The translations under genes and the position numbers were made by a program. 64,000 bases of DNA, from contig JARFJB010001911.1 in assembly GCA_036346205.1 (NCBI GenBank), forward strand, positions 2,176,001 through 2,240,000, written 5' to 3'. Below, piece after piece: positions 1 through 10,421 of the stretch. Positions within the stretch are counted from its first letter, which is position 1, and every line of letters starts with the position of its first letter. The notes below the pieces were generated by a model. The model ran no database searches. It was given only the letters and a program-made list of their open reading frames with translations, and had not been told where the DNA came from. The stretch comes from Vesta saturnalis (Eukaryota; Arthropoda; Insecta; Coleoptera; Lampyridae).

Positions 1-890
1 ATTCATGAATTGTGAGAAGTAACAAACCCTAACCACTTAACGTGAGACATATTTCCTCGACGTCGTATTACACGTTTAACTAGGTGAATGTCAGGATGTT
101 TAACACTTTAAAGTTCAGGCTCATAGAAACGTACCTGCATCTCTTCGTCTCGACTATCACGTAATGTGTAGGTAATTGGGCTGGAACGTTTCACTGATGA
201 TATTCCAAAGACTTCGTAACTCTAATTAGGTGTGTAATCCTGAGAGAATATGCTTCTGTATTTGCTAATACGTACATAATCCCCCACTTTAAATTTAGGT
301 ATCTTATGGTCAAGAACTTAATGACATTTCAAATGTTTCAAAATAGAGGCAGCATTATTTTCCGTTACTTCCATGGGTTTGCACCCGGTGGTTCTATGCT
401 TTCTTGAATTATAATCCACAACAATTTGAGGTAATATTGATAAACATGCATACTGAATGATTTCCAAATTATTGCTTTAAGAGTGCGATTTACACGTTCA
501 ACTGTACTACTCTTCAAGTTGGAATAACTACAGTAATGACTAATATTAAATTTTTTCATAACTTTCTAAATTCAGCACTATAAAATTCCGTTCCCATGTC
601 AGTTTGTATATGTGTAGGCGTCCTTTGCAAACCAGACAAAAGTTAATTCATTACATCTGCGACTAGTTTACCATTCTTGCGTTTGATGGGAAAAGCTCAG
701 ACATATTTAGAGAAAGCATTTATTATCACTAAAATGTATAGACATCCTTTATTTACCCGAGCGTAAGGTATCATTTCCACTAAATCATCTTGAAAGACAT
801 GATTTAAACCCTTCAGTACTACACAACGCCGCGGAAAATTTCTCTTTGCTGGTTTGTGCAGTTCGTCAACAATATCAGCTTTACACATTT
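1..890 (-). pseudogene. Polinton/adintovirus-type integrase (copy A), broken and cut by the window edge
   Basis: Retrovirus-like DDE integrase that would insert the element DNA into the host genome. Reading leftwards from about 890, the frames show a segment before the core (VDELHKPAKRN), the first acidic residue in QDDLVEM, the second in IQTDMGTEF and the glutamate in VERVNRTLK. An SH3-like tail (VGDYVRISKY) and a chromodomain-like end near 1-75 (VKRVIRRRG, HVKWLGF) follow. At least three frames are needed and several stops interrupt them, so the gene is dead. The C-terminal end touches base 1 and may continue outside. The D,D,E order and the chromodomain-like tail are what identify the family. 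Confidence 0.8.
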
Positions 891-929
891 TATCACTTTC
901 GATTTTAGTAGAATCTCTATGATGAATGG

Positions 930-1310
930 TTGTTCTTGCGTAAATTTGACACCGTCTGGTAGTATAGCTTGAATCACAGCTTCCTTACGTATAGTTTGGC
1001 TAATTAGAAACATCGGTGTCGTATACAGTAGACCATCCATTTGAAGATGAAGAACTTGAGGTGACCACATACAATGCGCTACTGTACACTCTGTATAAGG
1101 AAACAAATAGTTGCCATCTGTACCCAATGGAATATCTACTGTCCTCTTATGCAATAAACCTTGTAAGGTAAAATAAGTTTCGTAATATACATCACCTTGT
1201 TTCGTGACATCACTATGATGATAAGTAATATGTTTACCAAATTTATCTATTGTCATTTCATGATGAAGGTGTCCACCAAATTTATCTATTGACGTCATTG
1301 CTGGATATGT
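930..1310 (-). CDS. Unrecognised ORF between integrase and the TPGLYELL protein (copy A)
   Basis: An open minus-strand frame of about 125 residues lies directly upstream of the integrase in the same direction. It opens with a doubled motif, IDKFGGHLHHE followed by IDKFGKHITYHH, so the N-terminus may hold a short internal duplication. The rest has alternating hydrophobic and charged stretches with no membrane segment. Its last part overlaps the start of the integrase in another frame, so the real end is uncertain. Position inside the element suggests a structural or accessory protein, but I do not recognise it. Confidence 0.4.
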
Positions 1311-1544
1311 AGTAGTCTCTATGGTGATGGTCGTTGTAACAATTAAATGAAATGAATATAGTAATAGGTTTATAACCAGATATCCTACTTTATTACTTTA
1401 GATTTACGTAATTCGTCAAGTACATATATTATTTCGTTGTGATTGCTAGTATTTCCTGCCGACATTGATCCCAATAACTCCCGCAACCAATCCACTAATT
1501 TATTCAGATCATTCCAAGGTAATAACCCAATCGCTTTGTTATTG

Positions 1545-2462
1545 TATCGTAGTAGTTACATTCCACCCCCTCTTTTGGAGATAGAAGTTGTGCGAGATCT
1601 TGTGGCAGGAGGTGCAATAACTAATGTAGCGGGTTGTTTTTTAGGGTGAAGTAATGGTTTAATGATTTCAATGTATTTCCTACTATTAGTTTCTTGGATT
1701 TGGTCATCTGGGTGATAATTACGTCGAGCAGCATTTGTGCGGCGCAAAATTTCATTGTATTGCTGCAGATCACTCTTTTTGTATCCCGTAGGAGCTTTTT
1801 AAATAGTAGCTCATATAATCCCGGAGTTCCATCATAGTCTAATGATCCATCAGTAAGAGCGATACGAAAATTCTCTTCAACAAAGTCTAGTTCAGTATCA
1901 CCAATAAAAAATTTCTCTTTTTCGGAAAGAAAGTGTACACTGTATGTTAAATCATACCGTCTTCGGGATCTCTAAATATACCTTTCACATAATATTTCGC
2001 TAATCCTTCATACTGACTAAGGTACTCTTCAAAGGCTGGTTGAGATCCAGCAGCTAACAGTTCTGATTTCAATTGTTGTAAAGTAGGAATCTCCCTCTCG
2101 TCATCGTGTGTGGTATCAGCAATTAGTTTCCTCTCAAACTTGTAGAATGGCGTCAGGAACAAGAATACGTGTTCCAAATGTTTTAGGCGTATGATGTAAA
2201 AAAAAACTTCCTTTGCATGTGCAACAGGCTCAGTTTTTTCGAATTGTGATGTAAATGGTTCAGCTTTGACCAGAGAACCATCTTGCTTAGTAATTAATTG
2301 TTTCAATGGTTGCGTTATTGTTTTAAAGTGCGCCTCCATTGCACGCTCGGTAAGTGCTGTATTTTCCTTTAAACTAGCATATTTTTGTTGCACATTCTCG
2401 CAAGCGCGCAAAATGTCTTGTACTAAGCGCTCCTCCATTATTACTGCATGTTTACATATCAA
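1545..2462 (-). pseudogene. Conserved Polinton-associated protein of unknown function (copy A)
   Basis: Two minus-strand reading frames together match the layout of a protein often found next to the ATPase and integrase in insect Polintons. The N-terminal part (2462 to about 1947, 171 residues) is helical and coiled-coil-like (LRACENVQQKYASLKEN). The C-terminal part (about 1946-1556) contains TPGLYELLFKK and, after a frame change near 1800, NEILRRTNAARRNY followed by a basic Pro/Thr-rich end. The frame break means no single product. The element C protein at 50491-51130 has the same position and probably the same role. The function is unknown. Confidence 0.6.
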
Positions 2463-2477
2463 ATGTAGTATTTATAA

Positions 2478-3009
2478 TGCAATGTAACAGTCAAATCCCT
2501 TACGGAAACGACCTGCATTAACATCACTCTCTTTATCAATCACAAGAAATTCAAATTTGTCACGCCAGCGACAGAAACACAAGTCCTTAAATCTATCAAA
2601 TGTACATTAACGTGATCATCACACATATGCTTAACATTGGTACTATCTTGTTGAAACAAAGAAACAGAACTAGCAGATTCGCATTATCACGTATAAGCTG
2701 TTTTGGAATAGAAGAATACGTTTGGCACAGATAGAAACAATCATTGTTTTGGTGTCTGCCAAAACAGAAATGATCCCTTATTTCATTCTGTTTATGGCAT
2801 GCTACATCATCAAAAATCATTATTGAATTTTTACGTGAATCACTAGGGGATATAACGTCTCTGTTATCACTGTATTCGAAATACCCGATATTGTTTAAAG
2901 GTGCAAGTACATTTCGTAGGTACTGGTATTTGGGTTGATATAAAGATTTGCAGTATACATAAACATTTTCAAAACGTAAACCATTTGGATGTTCTAATAA
3001 GGTAATCAT
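2478..3009 (-). pseudogene. FtsK/A32-like genome-packaging ATPase (copy A), N-terminus lost
   Basis: Packaging ATPase of the Polinton/adintovirus type, which would drive DNA into the capsid. The visible part begins LRFENVYVYCKSLYQPKYQYL. It has a Walker B strand (SIMIFDDVAC) and a sensor region (CFYLCQTYSSIPKQLIRDNA). After a frame change near 2600-2640 comes a C-terminal segment with CRWRDKFEFLVIDKE and GRFRKGFD. The P-loop (Walker A) should lie just upstream, at 3010-3060, but is absent: a GT repeat and the start of the divergent PLA2-like frame are there instead. The enzyme is therefore decapitated and frameshifted. Confidence 0.75.
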
Positions 3010-3056
3010 AGCATTTGTGTGTGTGTGTCGTACGCATTAAATAGTTTAGTAGTGAA

Positions 3057-3422
3057 TTGTCAGTCAGTGTGGTATACTATAAAAAAGGTTCTGGATTAAT
3101 TAACACCTTAATAAATAAATTACCCGTGGAGTTACATATACCTGGGTACAGATATTGCGGTCCGGGTAGCCGTTTACGAGAACGATTAGCTCGCGTTGAC
3201 AAAGATATTAACGAACTGGACGAATCGTGTAAAGAACACGATATTGCATACTCGCAGTCAAACGATCTAAGGCATCGCCACATAGCTGATACGGCTTTGC
3301 AACAAAAAGCTTGGAACAGATTTCGTTCCTCAAACGCTACCTTTGGAGAAAGAGCAGCTGCATTAACCATAGCCGGTATAATGAAAGAAAAAAGAACAAT
3401 GGGAATGGGAAGCAAATCATGA
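3057..3422 (+). CDS. Phospholipase A2-like protein of parvovirus VP1/adintovirus type (copy A)
   Basis: An uninterrupted frame of about 121 codons with the secreted-PLA2 fold signature. A calcium-loop motif (YRYCGPG) is at residues 32-38 and the catalytic helix (DESCKEHDIAY, with the His-Asp pair) at residues 56-66. In parvoviruses and adintovirus-like elements this domain lets the particle breach host membranes. The key residues look intact, unlike the broken genes around it. The frame has no AUG: its upstream end reads TTG at 3057. Either the start codon has mutated or this is a downstream exon (a CAG precedes base 3063). The TGA at 3420-3422 is followed in frame by a basic tail, listed separately. 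Confidence 0.75.
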   Translation: MSVSVVYYKKGSGLINTLINKLPVELHIPGYRYCGPGSRLRERLARVDKDINELDESCKEHDIAYSQSNDLRHRHIADTALQQKAWNRFRSSNATFGERAAALTIAGIMKEKRTMGMGSKS

Positions 3423-3530
3423 CGTAGGAAGCGTTCTCACAGAAGCAGACCAATTTCATTCAACAAAGCAGTGCTTCTAGCGCGACGTCGTGTTGGTAGT
3501 AAACTTCGGTCATCGTTAAAATCTACGGTA
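3423..3530 (+). CDS. Arg/Lys-rich in-frame extension after the PLA2 stop
   Basis: Directly after the PLA2 TGA the same frame stays open for 35 codons and ends in TAA. The peptide is very basic (RRKRSHRSRP, LLARRRVGSKLR), like a nuclear-localisation or DNA-condensing core peptide. It could be the original C-terminus of the PLA2 protein cut off by a new TGA, a read-through product (the stop is followed by C), or a remnant of a separate core protein that lost its start. It has no AUG of its own. Confidence 0.4.
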
Positions 3531-3951
3531 TAATAAGCCTTAAACGTTTTAAAACATACAAAAATCTTGACGCCCAAGAGAATAATATTACCAATACCAA
3601 ATTCATACCTCTTATTCCCCTATTTGCAGCATATATTACATAACATACCTCTCTTAAACAAAATATTGCTAATTACAAAATAAATATATCTGAAACATAT
3701 CTAGTTATTTCTTTATTTTTTTTTTCGCTTACTACTACATTGCACCAAGTTCCAATTATAGAACAATAAATAATATAAACAGTGATTTAAATGGATTGGA
3801 TAACTATACTGTAACTCTGGGCTGTATGCGTAGTGCATGCAGAACCATTTCCCATATAAGCCTACAATATTATTTTAAGATATTATTACTTTAAGGTATT
3901 AATTAGGGTGATAATACATATGTATATTATTATGGGAATAAAAACGTATTA
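3531..3951. other. AT-rich spacer in copy A
   Basis: No coding sequence could be supported. The stretch is AT-rich and ends in a short TTA/TAT trinucleotide run at about 3942-3967 that leads into the next small frame. Confidence 0.5.
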
Positions 3952-4155
3952 TTATTATTATTATTAGGAGCTTTAGGTTCTTTTGGTGGAGGTGCAGCTA
4001 CAGGTACAAAAGCGGTTACTGACGCAAAAACTGCGTCAAAAACGTTAGAAGAAACCAAACGACACAATCAAGCAATGGAAGCAGCTACCTTAGGAAAATG
4101 CTTATATGTAAAACCATATAAGCGAGGTTTAGACCTATATCTACAACCGTATTAA
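3952..4155 (+). CDS. Small glycine-rich/amphipathic virion-type protein (copy A)
   Basis: A short plus-strand frame with a hydrophobic Leu/Gly/Ala-rich start (LLLGALGSFGGGAA), a charged helical middle (TLEETKRHNQAMEA) and a Tyr/Lys-rich end (LYVKPYKRGLDLYLQPY). Small proteins with a hydrophobic glycine-rich segment commonly sit between core and protease genes in Polinton/adintovirus genomes and are suspected minor capsid or membrane-active proteins. The first codons lie in a TTA repeat and no AUG is visible, so the N-terminus has probably decayed. Confidence 0.5.
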   Translation, partial: LLLLLGALGSFGGGAATGTKAVTDAKTASKTLEETKRHNQAMEAATLGKCLYVKPYKRGLDLYLQPY

Positions 4156-4158
4156 AAA

Positions 4159-4532
4159 AACTCCCACTGAAGCTACCACGTCACGCCTCAAGCAACGTTG
4201 AGCTATCAAAATTTGTTGAGAAATTAAAAATCTATTTTAGAGGGATATACATGCGAGATAAATTACCTACACGAATCCATTCGAATGAATGTGGTATTGT
4301 GAATCTGGATGATCAAAATACTAGGGGAACCGCTTACATCATCAAGCGTAATGGACATATTACATATTTTGATAGCATGGGACATCTTAAACCACCATTA
4401 GAATTTATTCATTATTTTAAAACTGATGGTAGCAGAAACACGATTGACTATAACTATACCAAGGTTCAAAACTTCAATACATACAATTGCGGTCATTTAG
4501 TCTTACGATTTTTATATGACCGTTCGTTTTGA
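4159..4532 (+). CDS. Adenain-like cysteine protease (copy A), probably inactive
   Basis: Maturation protease of the adenovirus/Ulp1 type, which cleaves capsid precursors. The frame is open from about 4159, with the first AUG at 4251. It shows ECGIVNLDDQN, ITYFDSMGHLKPP, and the cysteine box YNCGHLVLRFLYD near the end. The histidine box expected after NLDD reads NTRGTAYI and lacks the His-Trp pair, so one member of the catalytic pair seems deleted while the cysteine remains. The end overlaps the upstream extension of the minor capsid frame by a few bases. Confidence 0.7.
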
Positions 4533-4558
4533 TTCTCGGCAGTGGTTGCTTGATCGTG

Positions 4559-5215
4559 ATGTCGTACACATTTAAATTTACCGATGCAAGCAGTATTTTG
4601 CAAGCCAACTTTAACCCACCGATTTATCTTGATAATGACTCGGAATATGTAATGGGGTTAAATAGTTTTGAATCTTTCAATACTGTACAAAACGTTACTT
4701 CCAAGAATAACCAACTGATATTTGAAGGAACTAGAATTACAATACCCCCAGGATCATACGAAATTGCGGAAGTGAATAAACATATAAATGATACAGTGAA
4801 GGGTTCGAATAAATTTTTTAATTTACCGGCGAATAATAACACTATGAAAGCAATTATGAAAGCAACACATGATATTAACTTTAATGTAGAAAATTCTATA
4901 GGACTTACGCTGGGATTTAATAAAAAAGTTTACAAAGGTCATGAAATTCCTATTATCATTATTAAGATTAATTCGTTAATTATCGAATGCAATATAACAA
5001 GTGGAAGTTTTAAAAATGGGGAGGGGTCACATATTATTCTTCAATTTTTTCCCAGTGTACCAGCGGGATACAAAATAATTGAATCTACATGTCATGTCAT
5101 CTATTTACCTATAAATACATTTCACATTTCAACCATAACACTTAAAATAGTAGACCAAGACGGAGACCTCGTCAATTTCAACGGTGAAGGATTACATCTG
5201 AAGAAAAGATGGTGA
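4559..5215 (+). CDS. Minor capsid (penton-like) protein (copy A), intact frame
   Basis: A complete 218-codon frame from the AUG at 4559. I chose it over an upstream non-AUG extension from 4529 because the product then starts MSYTFKFTDASS. It is beta-rich with no signal or membrane segment. Its end contains ISTITLKIVDQDGDLVNF, a region often seen near the C-terminus of penton-like single-jelly-roll proteins of insect adintovirus-like elements. It follows the protease and precedes the major capsid start, as expected for a structural block. No stop or frameshift is seen, in contrast to the neighbours. The assignment rests on position and this C-terminal region. Confidence 0.6.
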   Translation: MSYTFKFTDASSILQANFNPPIYLDNDSEYVMGLNSFESFNTVQNVTSKNNQLIFEGTRITIPPGSYEIAEVNKHINDTVKGSNKFFNLPANNNTMKAIMKATHDINFNVENSIGLTLGFNKKVYKGHEIPIIIIKINSLIIECNITSGSFKNGEGSHIILQFFPSVPAGYKIIESTCHVIYLPINTFHISTITLKIVDQDGDLVNFNGEGLHLKKRW

Positions 5216-5224
5216 CGCGGTATA

Positions 5225-5368
5225 ACACATGTGCGTGTAACCACAACAAGGTGAACTATAAAAGATCGAAGTGTGGAAATGCGAAAGTCAGTAAGCGGTC
5301 AACTCTCAAAGCATTGACAGCGCAGAATAGAGCATACTTGCAAAGTCTTGGTTTTATAGTAATACAAT
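5225..5368 (+). CDS. Small basic ORF before the major capsid start (copy A)
   Basis: A short plus-strand frame between the minor and major capsid genes. It is rich in Lys/Arg/Asn (NYKRSKCGNAKVSKRS) and ends TAQNRAYLQSLGFIVIQ before a stop at 5366-5368. It overlaps the start of the capsid frame by about 37 bases in a different frame. It could be the tail of a small core-type protein. The function is unknown and the start is not defined. Confidence 0.35.
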
Positions 5369-5907
5369 AAGTATATTCAACGTAAACGAAAAAGCTGTTG
5401 TTGATAATGCCACAGTAAATTCCGAACTCCACACCCATCAACCATATACTACGAGATTTGGAAACAATGATGAAATCAGAATACTCATTCAGGAAGACAT
5501 GTGCACTTTACCATCAGAAAGTTATGTCTACGTAGAGGGAAGATTGCTGAGGGAGGATGGTGCAGTCTCTAACATCGCGCAGTTTGTTAATAATGGCATT
5601 CCACTTTTATTCAGTGAAATTAGATGTGAAATGAATACAATAGTGGTAGACTCCGTGACGAAGGTTGGATTAACGTCTACAATGAATGGATTGGTATCAT
5701 TGACACCCAAGGACTTCGCTCGTCATGAAAACGTAGGTTGGTTTCCTACCTCAAATAGCATACTAACAAATGCGTTAAGGTATTTTAATGTTTGTGTCCA
5801 GTAATATTGATACCGATGCGGTAATTTCAACTCTTTCAGATGAAGCATTAAAAGTTAACATAGATAAAATATATTGGAAAGTTTCGCACATCATTCTATC
5901 ATTATAA
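5331..5907 (+). pseudogene. Major capsid (double-jelly-roll, hexon-like) N-terminal fragment (copy A)
   Basis: The frame is open from 5331 to 5804 and then shifts to a second frame (about 5806-5907) that reads LSDEALKVNIDKIYWKVSHI. The first part includes NNDEIRILIQEDM, YVYVEGRLLRED, FVNNGIPLLFSEIRCEMN and KVGLTSTMNGLVSL. These are N-terminal features of the hexon-like major capsid protein of insect adintovirus/Polinton elements. A full protein would be two to three times longer. The rest is missing: AT microsatellite and the tail of the polymerase gene follow. It is a truncated, frameshifted relic. Confidence 0.65.
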
Positions 5908-6060
5908 ATCATTGTAAATCATTATGTCACTGGGCTCTGTCTAATGTATACCATCTGCACGGTACTTATGTAATGCATTAAAGCTTGTACACTTTTTTAA
6001 ATAAAAATTGTAAATATATATTTTTTGTTTATTTCTTTTATATATTACACAATATGAGTA

Positions 6061-6136
<76 letters not shown>

Positions 6137-6228
6137 CCTCGATAATGAATTATGGCATAATAATAGTATGTATTCCACTAAAAAGTTACTACATTAAGTA
6201 GCCGACCTGGAATGGTGTATCGATATTA

Positions 6229-6275
<47 letters not shown>

Positions 6276-6415
6276 CATGTATGGTTATACATGTTCATAG
6301 CTTCATTATGGAGATAATATATACACTCCTAAAACTAACAAGCATCAGTACCCAAACTATTAGCTACTAACTAGATTATACAAATTCATTTACCTAGCAA
6401 CCTCTAGTAGACCAC
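5908..6415. repeat. AT-rich spacer with two (AT)n microsatellites
   Basis: Between the truncated capsid gene and the polymerase tail. Contains (AT)n at about 6068-6135 and 6226-6272. Poly-Ile/Tyr reading frames here are translations of the microsatellite, not genes. Confidence 0.8.
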
Positions 6416-9400
6416 TCAAAGAATCGACATTCTCCAATTCCAGAATTCTCCAATGCCCCCACGCCAATGTTGTACACGTACCACGCAATCATCATCATCA
6501 TCATCATCATGCAAAGTTGATCTAAACACGAACATTTTACACATTACTGCTTTATCAGATGCCTCCACAACAGATTTGTAGTCTACCTCCGTCAGCACTT
6601 TTTGAATAACGATTTTCTTAAGACCTTCCGCTTTCTTAACCACTTGATCATCAGCAAGCTTTAGACAATACGATTTTGATTCTGCTCCATAAAAATATTG
6701 AATAGCTTTCCCTGCATACTCATCTTTCATTCTTCCGACGACGGATGTATTCGTTGCAATACCATGCAGACCGTTTTGATAGTTGGATGTCATATTCATC
6801 AACATTATTCTGCGTATGGGCATACACATCATCAGTTGTTATCTCGACAATTAAAGGATCTGTGTCTGTATAGACCAACGTCACATTATTACCGTAATTA
6901 CTGCGCAGGATATCGTAAAAAATCGATACATTATAATTTTGGAAAGATCTAAAATACTAAATCCAACATATACGGGTTTATCATAAGTAACGACCTGTTT
7001 GGACAATTCCAATGCAAATCATTTATCAGTAAATTGAATAAAATTCTTAAATTGCGGTTTTGCGACGTACCGTTCTAGACCCCAAGAGACGCCCGTTATT
7101 TTCCCAATGTGTTAATTACGATATTACTCTTCTTTTGTCGACACTCTCCATTGTTTTACCAAATACACCATTGTTCATGCATTTAAAGAAATCCTTTTCG
7201 AATTTGTTCTTGGCTTGATTTCGAAGAGTTGTATTAAGGTCTATCTATAGTACTAGCCAAGGACTTTGACGAAACAGTAAAACTCTATGAATATGAGTAA
7301 CAATTAACCCATGCTATATACATTGTTTTAAATATCGGCAATGTATAACATAGTTGGTCTTATCACATAAATGAGGAATTAATTTTTCTCCTTAGAGCAC
7401 ATTCCACAGTGCGCAGATCATTTCGGGACAAAAAGGATAATCATTGTGTTCATCATGCAGGTGATGCGGATAGTGTAGTTCTGCCTCGAGCACATACCCA
7501 ATATCAGCATTATCATTAATCTTCAGTACATCAGTACATCCAGGTATCGTAACATACTGCGCTGGTTCTAATCCATACATGTCTATACATGGCCTCCTAA
7601 AGTTTTCGAACACGTCAGCCAACAGCAACACGTCTGATTTTATTACACTTAAAGTGATCCCACACCAGTAGGACGCGACAGTATTCTTCATTGGATATAT
7701 TTTCATCGCGCATTTTATCGTAGAATTTGTCGTAGGAAGGTACTGTGACATCATCTAATTTACTAAAATTGTCCACGTACGCGTCGGGGAAATTACCTTT
7801 CTTTCTAACTAGATTAAAGTCATTATCATCAACAAAATATTTCCTTACCTCTCTACATTGATCATCTGATAAATTATGAGATAGAGTATCTAAGGATGCC
7901 GCCATGAACCTACAACTATCGACGAATCGCAAATTTATGTACTTCTTTTCGTATAGCCGCGACCATTAATGAATTCGTCTACATAAATGTGCTGGCCGAA
8001 CGTTATATATTTCTCACTATTAACAGGGAGTACGGTAATTTTTTCAGTTTCACTCGCTAACTGTTTGATGAACAGGTGGACATCATAACCACTCAGATTA
8101 TGGAACAAAACTGGTATAAATGTAGGTAATTGCAATTTGAATGTGCCTCACTACGATATTTACCAGTGACATGGCAGTGATTTCGTACTTTGGAATTTGT
8201 AAGATCATCCGTAAAAAGCTTGTCGCATATATAACAATTACGAATTTGCTCTGGTATCACCAGTTGTTCATTAGTTGGTGGTAACATTGGAACAACAGTT
8301 TTCAAATGCTCGTTAGTCATTATGTATCCGTTTCACATCACTCCCGAGTCGTGTAATAAAAAATTTCAGCGGAATCCGCCCCCTATAAAGTTCTAATTTG
8401 GACCAAGCATCGTTTACACCGCGCTTAACATAATAACTGAATGAGTATGGTTCATGTTTAAACATTTTTATCGTGAATGGTTGTTCGGGATAGGGTTCAG
8501 CCGTATTTACCGGTACTAATAGCGCTTCAAAATCTGCATATATTACGAACGGTAGAAACATCTGTTTTTGATAGTAATGAACCGCAAGTATATTTTCCGC
8601 ATAGAACTCCTCGGTTCTGTCTTTTCTTTGCATCACGCCAGATAATTTAGTGTATATGAAATTACAGTCATGAGACACGTATCAAGTTAATTGCTCTTGC
8701 GTTCTAAAGTAATGAATACTTGAATATTTTGCCCCATTACGTCGACTTATTTGGTTGCTAAGTAAACGAGAAACATTTTTTATCCATATGTAATGCTGAT
8801 TATCCGTTTGGTTACTGACTAATAGCAAGAAATTAACATGAATAGGTTGTTTAGATCTTGTATAGTAGAGAGGACCCACTGCCTCAGGAATACGATGACC
8901 ATCACGATACGTATCCTCCAGTCCATAAACATTAATGGAGATATTGACGGAATCAAACGTTGAGATGTTAGTCAGCGTAACAGGAAATTCTACACCGTTC
9001 CAGTTAAATAACGTCCTGAAATCAGGGTAAGAAGTCGTCCGTTGTGGTAACCCCGTCGGTGTCACTAACGCTGATACAATAGCCCACGAAAAGTAGCAAT
9101 AATCAATATTCTTCACATTCACTATGACATGTTTATGGGAAATTTCAGGCGGGACATTCATTTAGGATGAACCCGTAGTGGGAGAAAATTTCAACATGTT
9201 TATCTCTATATATACGAAATTCATCAGCGACCACCCTACGAAACAACATATATTAATAATGTACTACCCTGCTACTCATAACTCGCACTTACCAGAATCT
9301 TTATGATGAAATTCTGATTGCTTAGCCTCCAAGATTTCCACTACTCTTTGAAAATACTCTTCCAACACCATCCCGACACTAAATACATCATATTTCGTTT

Positions 9401-9788
9401 GAAAGGACTTTAATTCGGTACTTTCTCTACTGTTCAGAAAGTACAACCCTAACAACTCAACATTACATTTCAACGAGAAGTGTTTCTGCAACTGAAATTG
9501 TATTCGTTTCAAAACATTCACTTTAACGTCACCCATAAATGAATATGATAGTCTATACGAAACAATGCGTTGTTTAAAAGCATTGCGAATCACTTCAACC
9601 CCAGTATCAACGAGTAGACACACATTTGATTTGTGCCTGTTGCTTCTAAGATGTCTTTGATAAGCATATCGAGGAACATCAATCGAACAATCAGTGCAGT
9701 ACACAATTTCAACACTTTTGCTACTTTTATTTTGTACGGGTTCGCTGCTTTGGTCTGACTTACGCTTCCGTGAGTTGTTCAAACCCAT
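6416..9788 (-). pseudogene. Protein-primed family B DNA polymerase (copy A), broken
   Basis: Replicative polymerase of the Polinton/adintovirus type, spread over several frames. From the N-terminus (9788): a C2H2-like finger (CTDCSIDVPRYAYQRHLRSNRH), an N-terminal domain at 9161-8682 (VKNIDYCYFSW), exonuclease motif I (FVIYADFEALL, about 8560), a Cys/His cluster (CYICDKLF, VRNHCHVTGKYR, about 8230), exo II (FHNLSGYDVHLF), exo III (IKSDVLLLADVF), then a palm segment with KDFFKCMNNGVFG and motif C (YTDTDP near 6850). The palm motif A region is missing: PGCTDVLK runs straight into DNADIGYVLE near 7510. Stops, a (CAT)n expansion at 6488-6511 coding a run of Asp, and a Ser-to-Pro change in motif C confirm decay. 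Confidence 0.85.
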
Positions 9789-10100
9789 GGTCCTGGTTCT
9801 GCAAAGGAATCATCAGCATTCCTGTTTTGCGCATTATTCTTTAAGTTGTTTAACCCTGATGGTACAGGTTGTGCAATACGCTCAGCAATATGACTATGTT
9901 CCGTTCTGTTCCCATCGGAAGTACTTGGTTGCGCCACATTCCTAAATGCGGTACGGTTTTGTTGTACAGTCTGCACATCTCTGAAAGTGGGGTAGTTTGA
10001 ATACTTATCCAACACACAGTTTTTTGATGTCGCAGTAGAGAGTCTCTTTTCTTGAAACGTTTTATTGCGATCTGTAACAGAGAGAATGTATAAACAATGT
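9779..10100 (-). CDS. Ser/Asn/Gln-rich exon-like ORF upstream of the polymerase
   Basis: A minus-strand frame just upstream of the polymerase start, in another frame. It is preceded by a good acceptor-like pyrimidine tract ending in CAG (about 10085) and codes a low-complexity Asn/Gln/Ser/Arg-rich peptide (TVQQNRTAFRNVAQ, NNLKNNAQNRNADD). It may be an N-terminal extension or upstream exon of the polymerase gene, since it overlaps that frame by about 10 bases. No domain is recognised. Confidence 0.35.
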
Positions 10101-10421
10101 ATAAATAAACGGGTAGTTACGGGTTTTGTTATAATTCCTTTTTTTAACTCTTTATTGATCTGTATTGGTTTGTAGCATTTATTACTATCATGTATTACAA
10201 CTGTTGAAAGCAATCATATCCAGCGATGCGAACGAGGACGCAACGTAACATATCGCGAGGAATAGGATAATATAGGATGGATATATCAGGTTGAGGGGTA
10301 GAGTAGTATACGGGTAAGGAAACAATAACAATGATAGTCTGGATAGAGTGTTGCGGAGCACACATATTCTACCCAGCATTGTATCTCACCCTGCTATGTG
10401 CTTTGGGATAGAAGCAAGGTA

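Noticed and set aside
3077..3415. 112-codon minus-strand frame
   Set aside because: Antisense of the PLA2-like frame, which has the intact catalytic signature.
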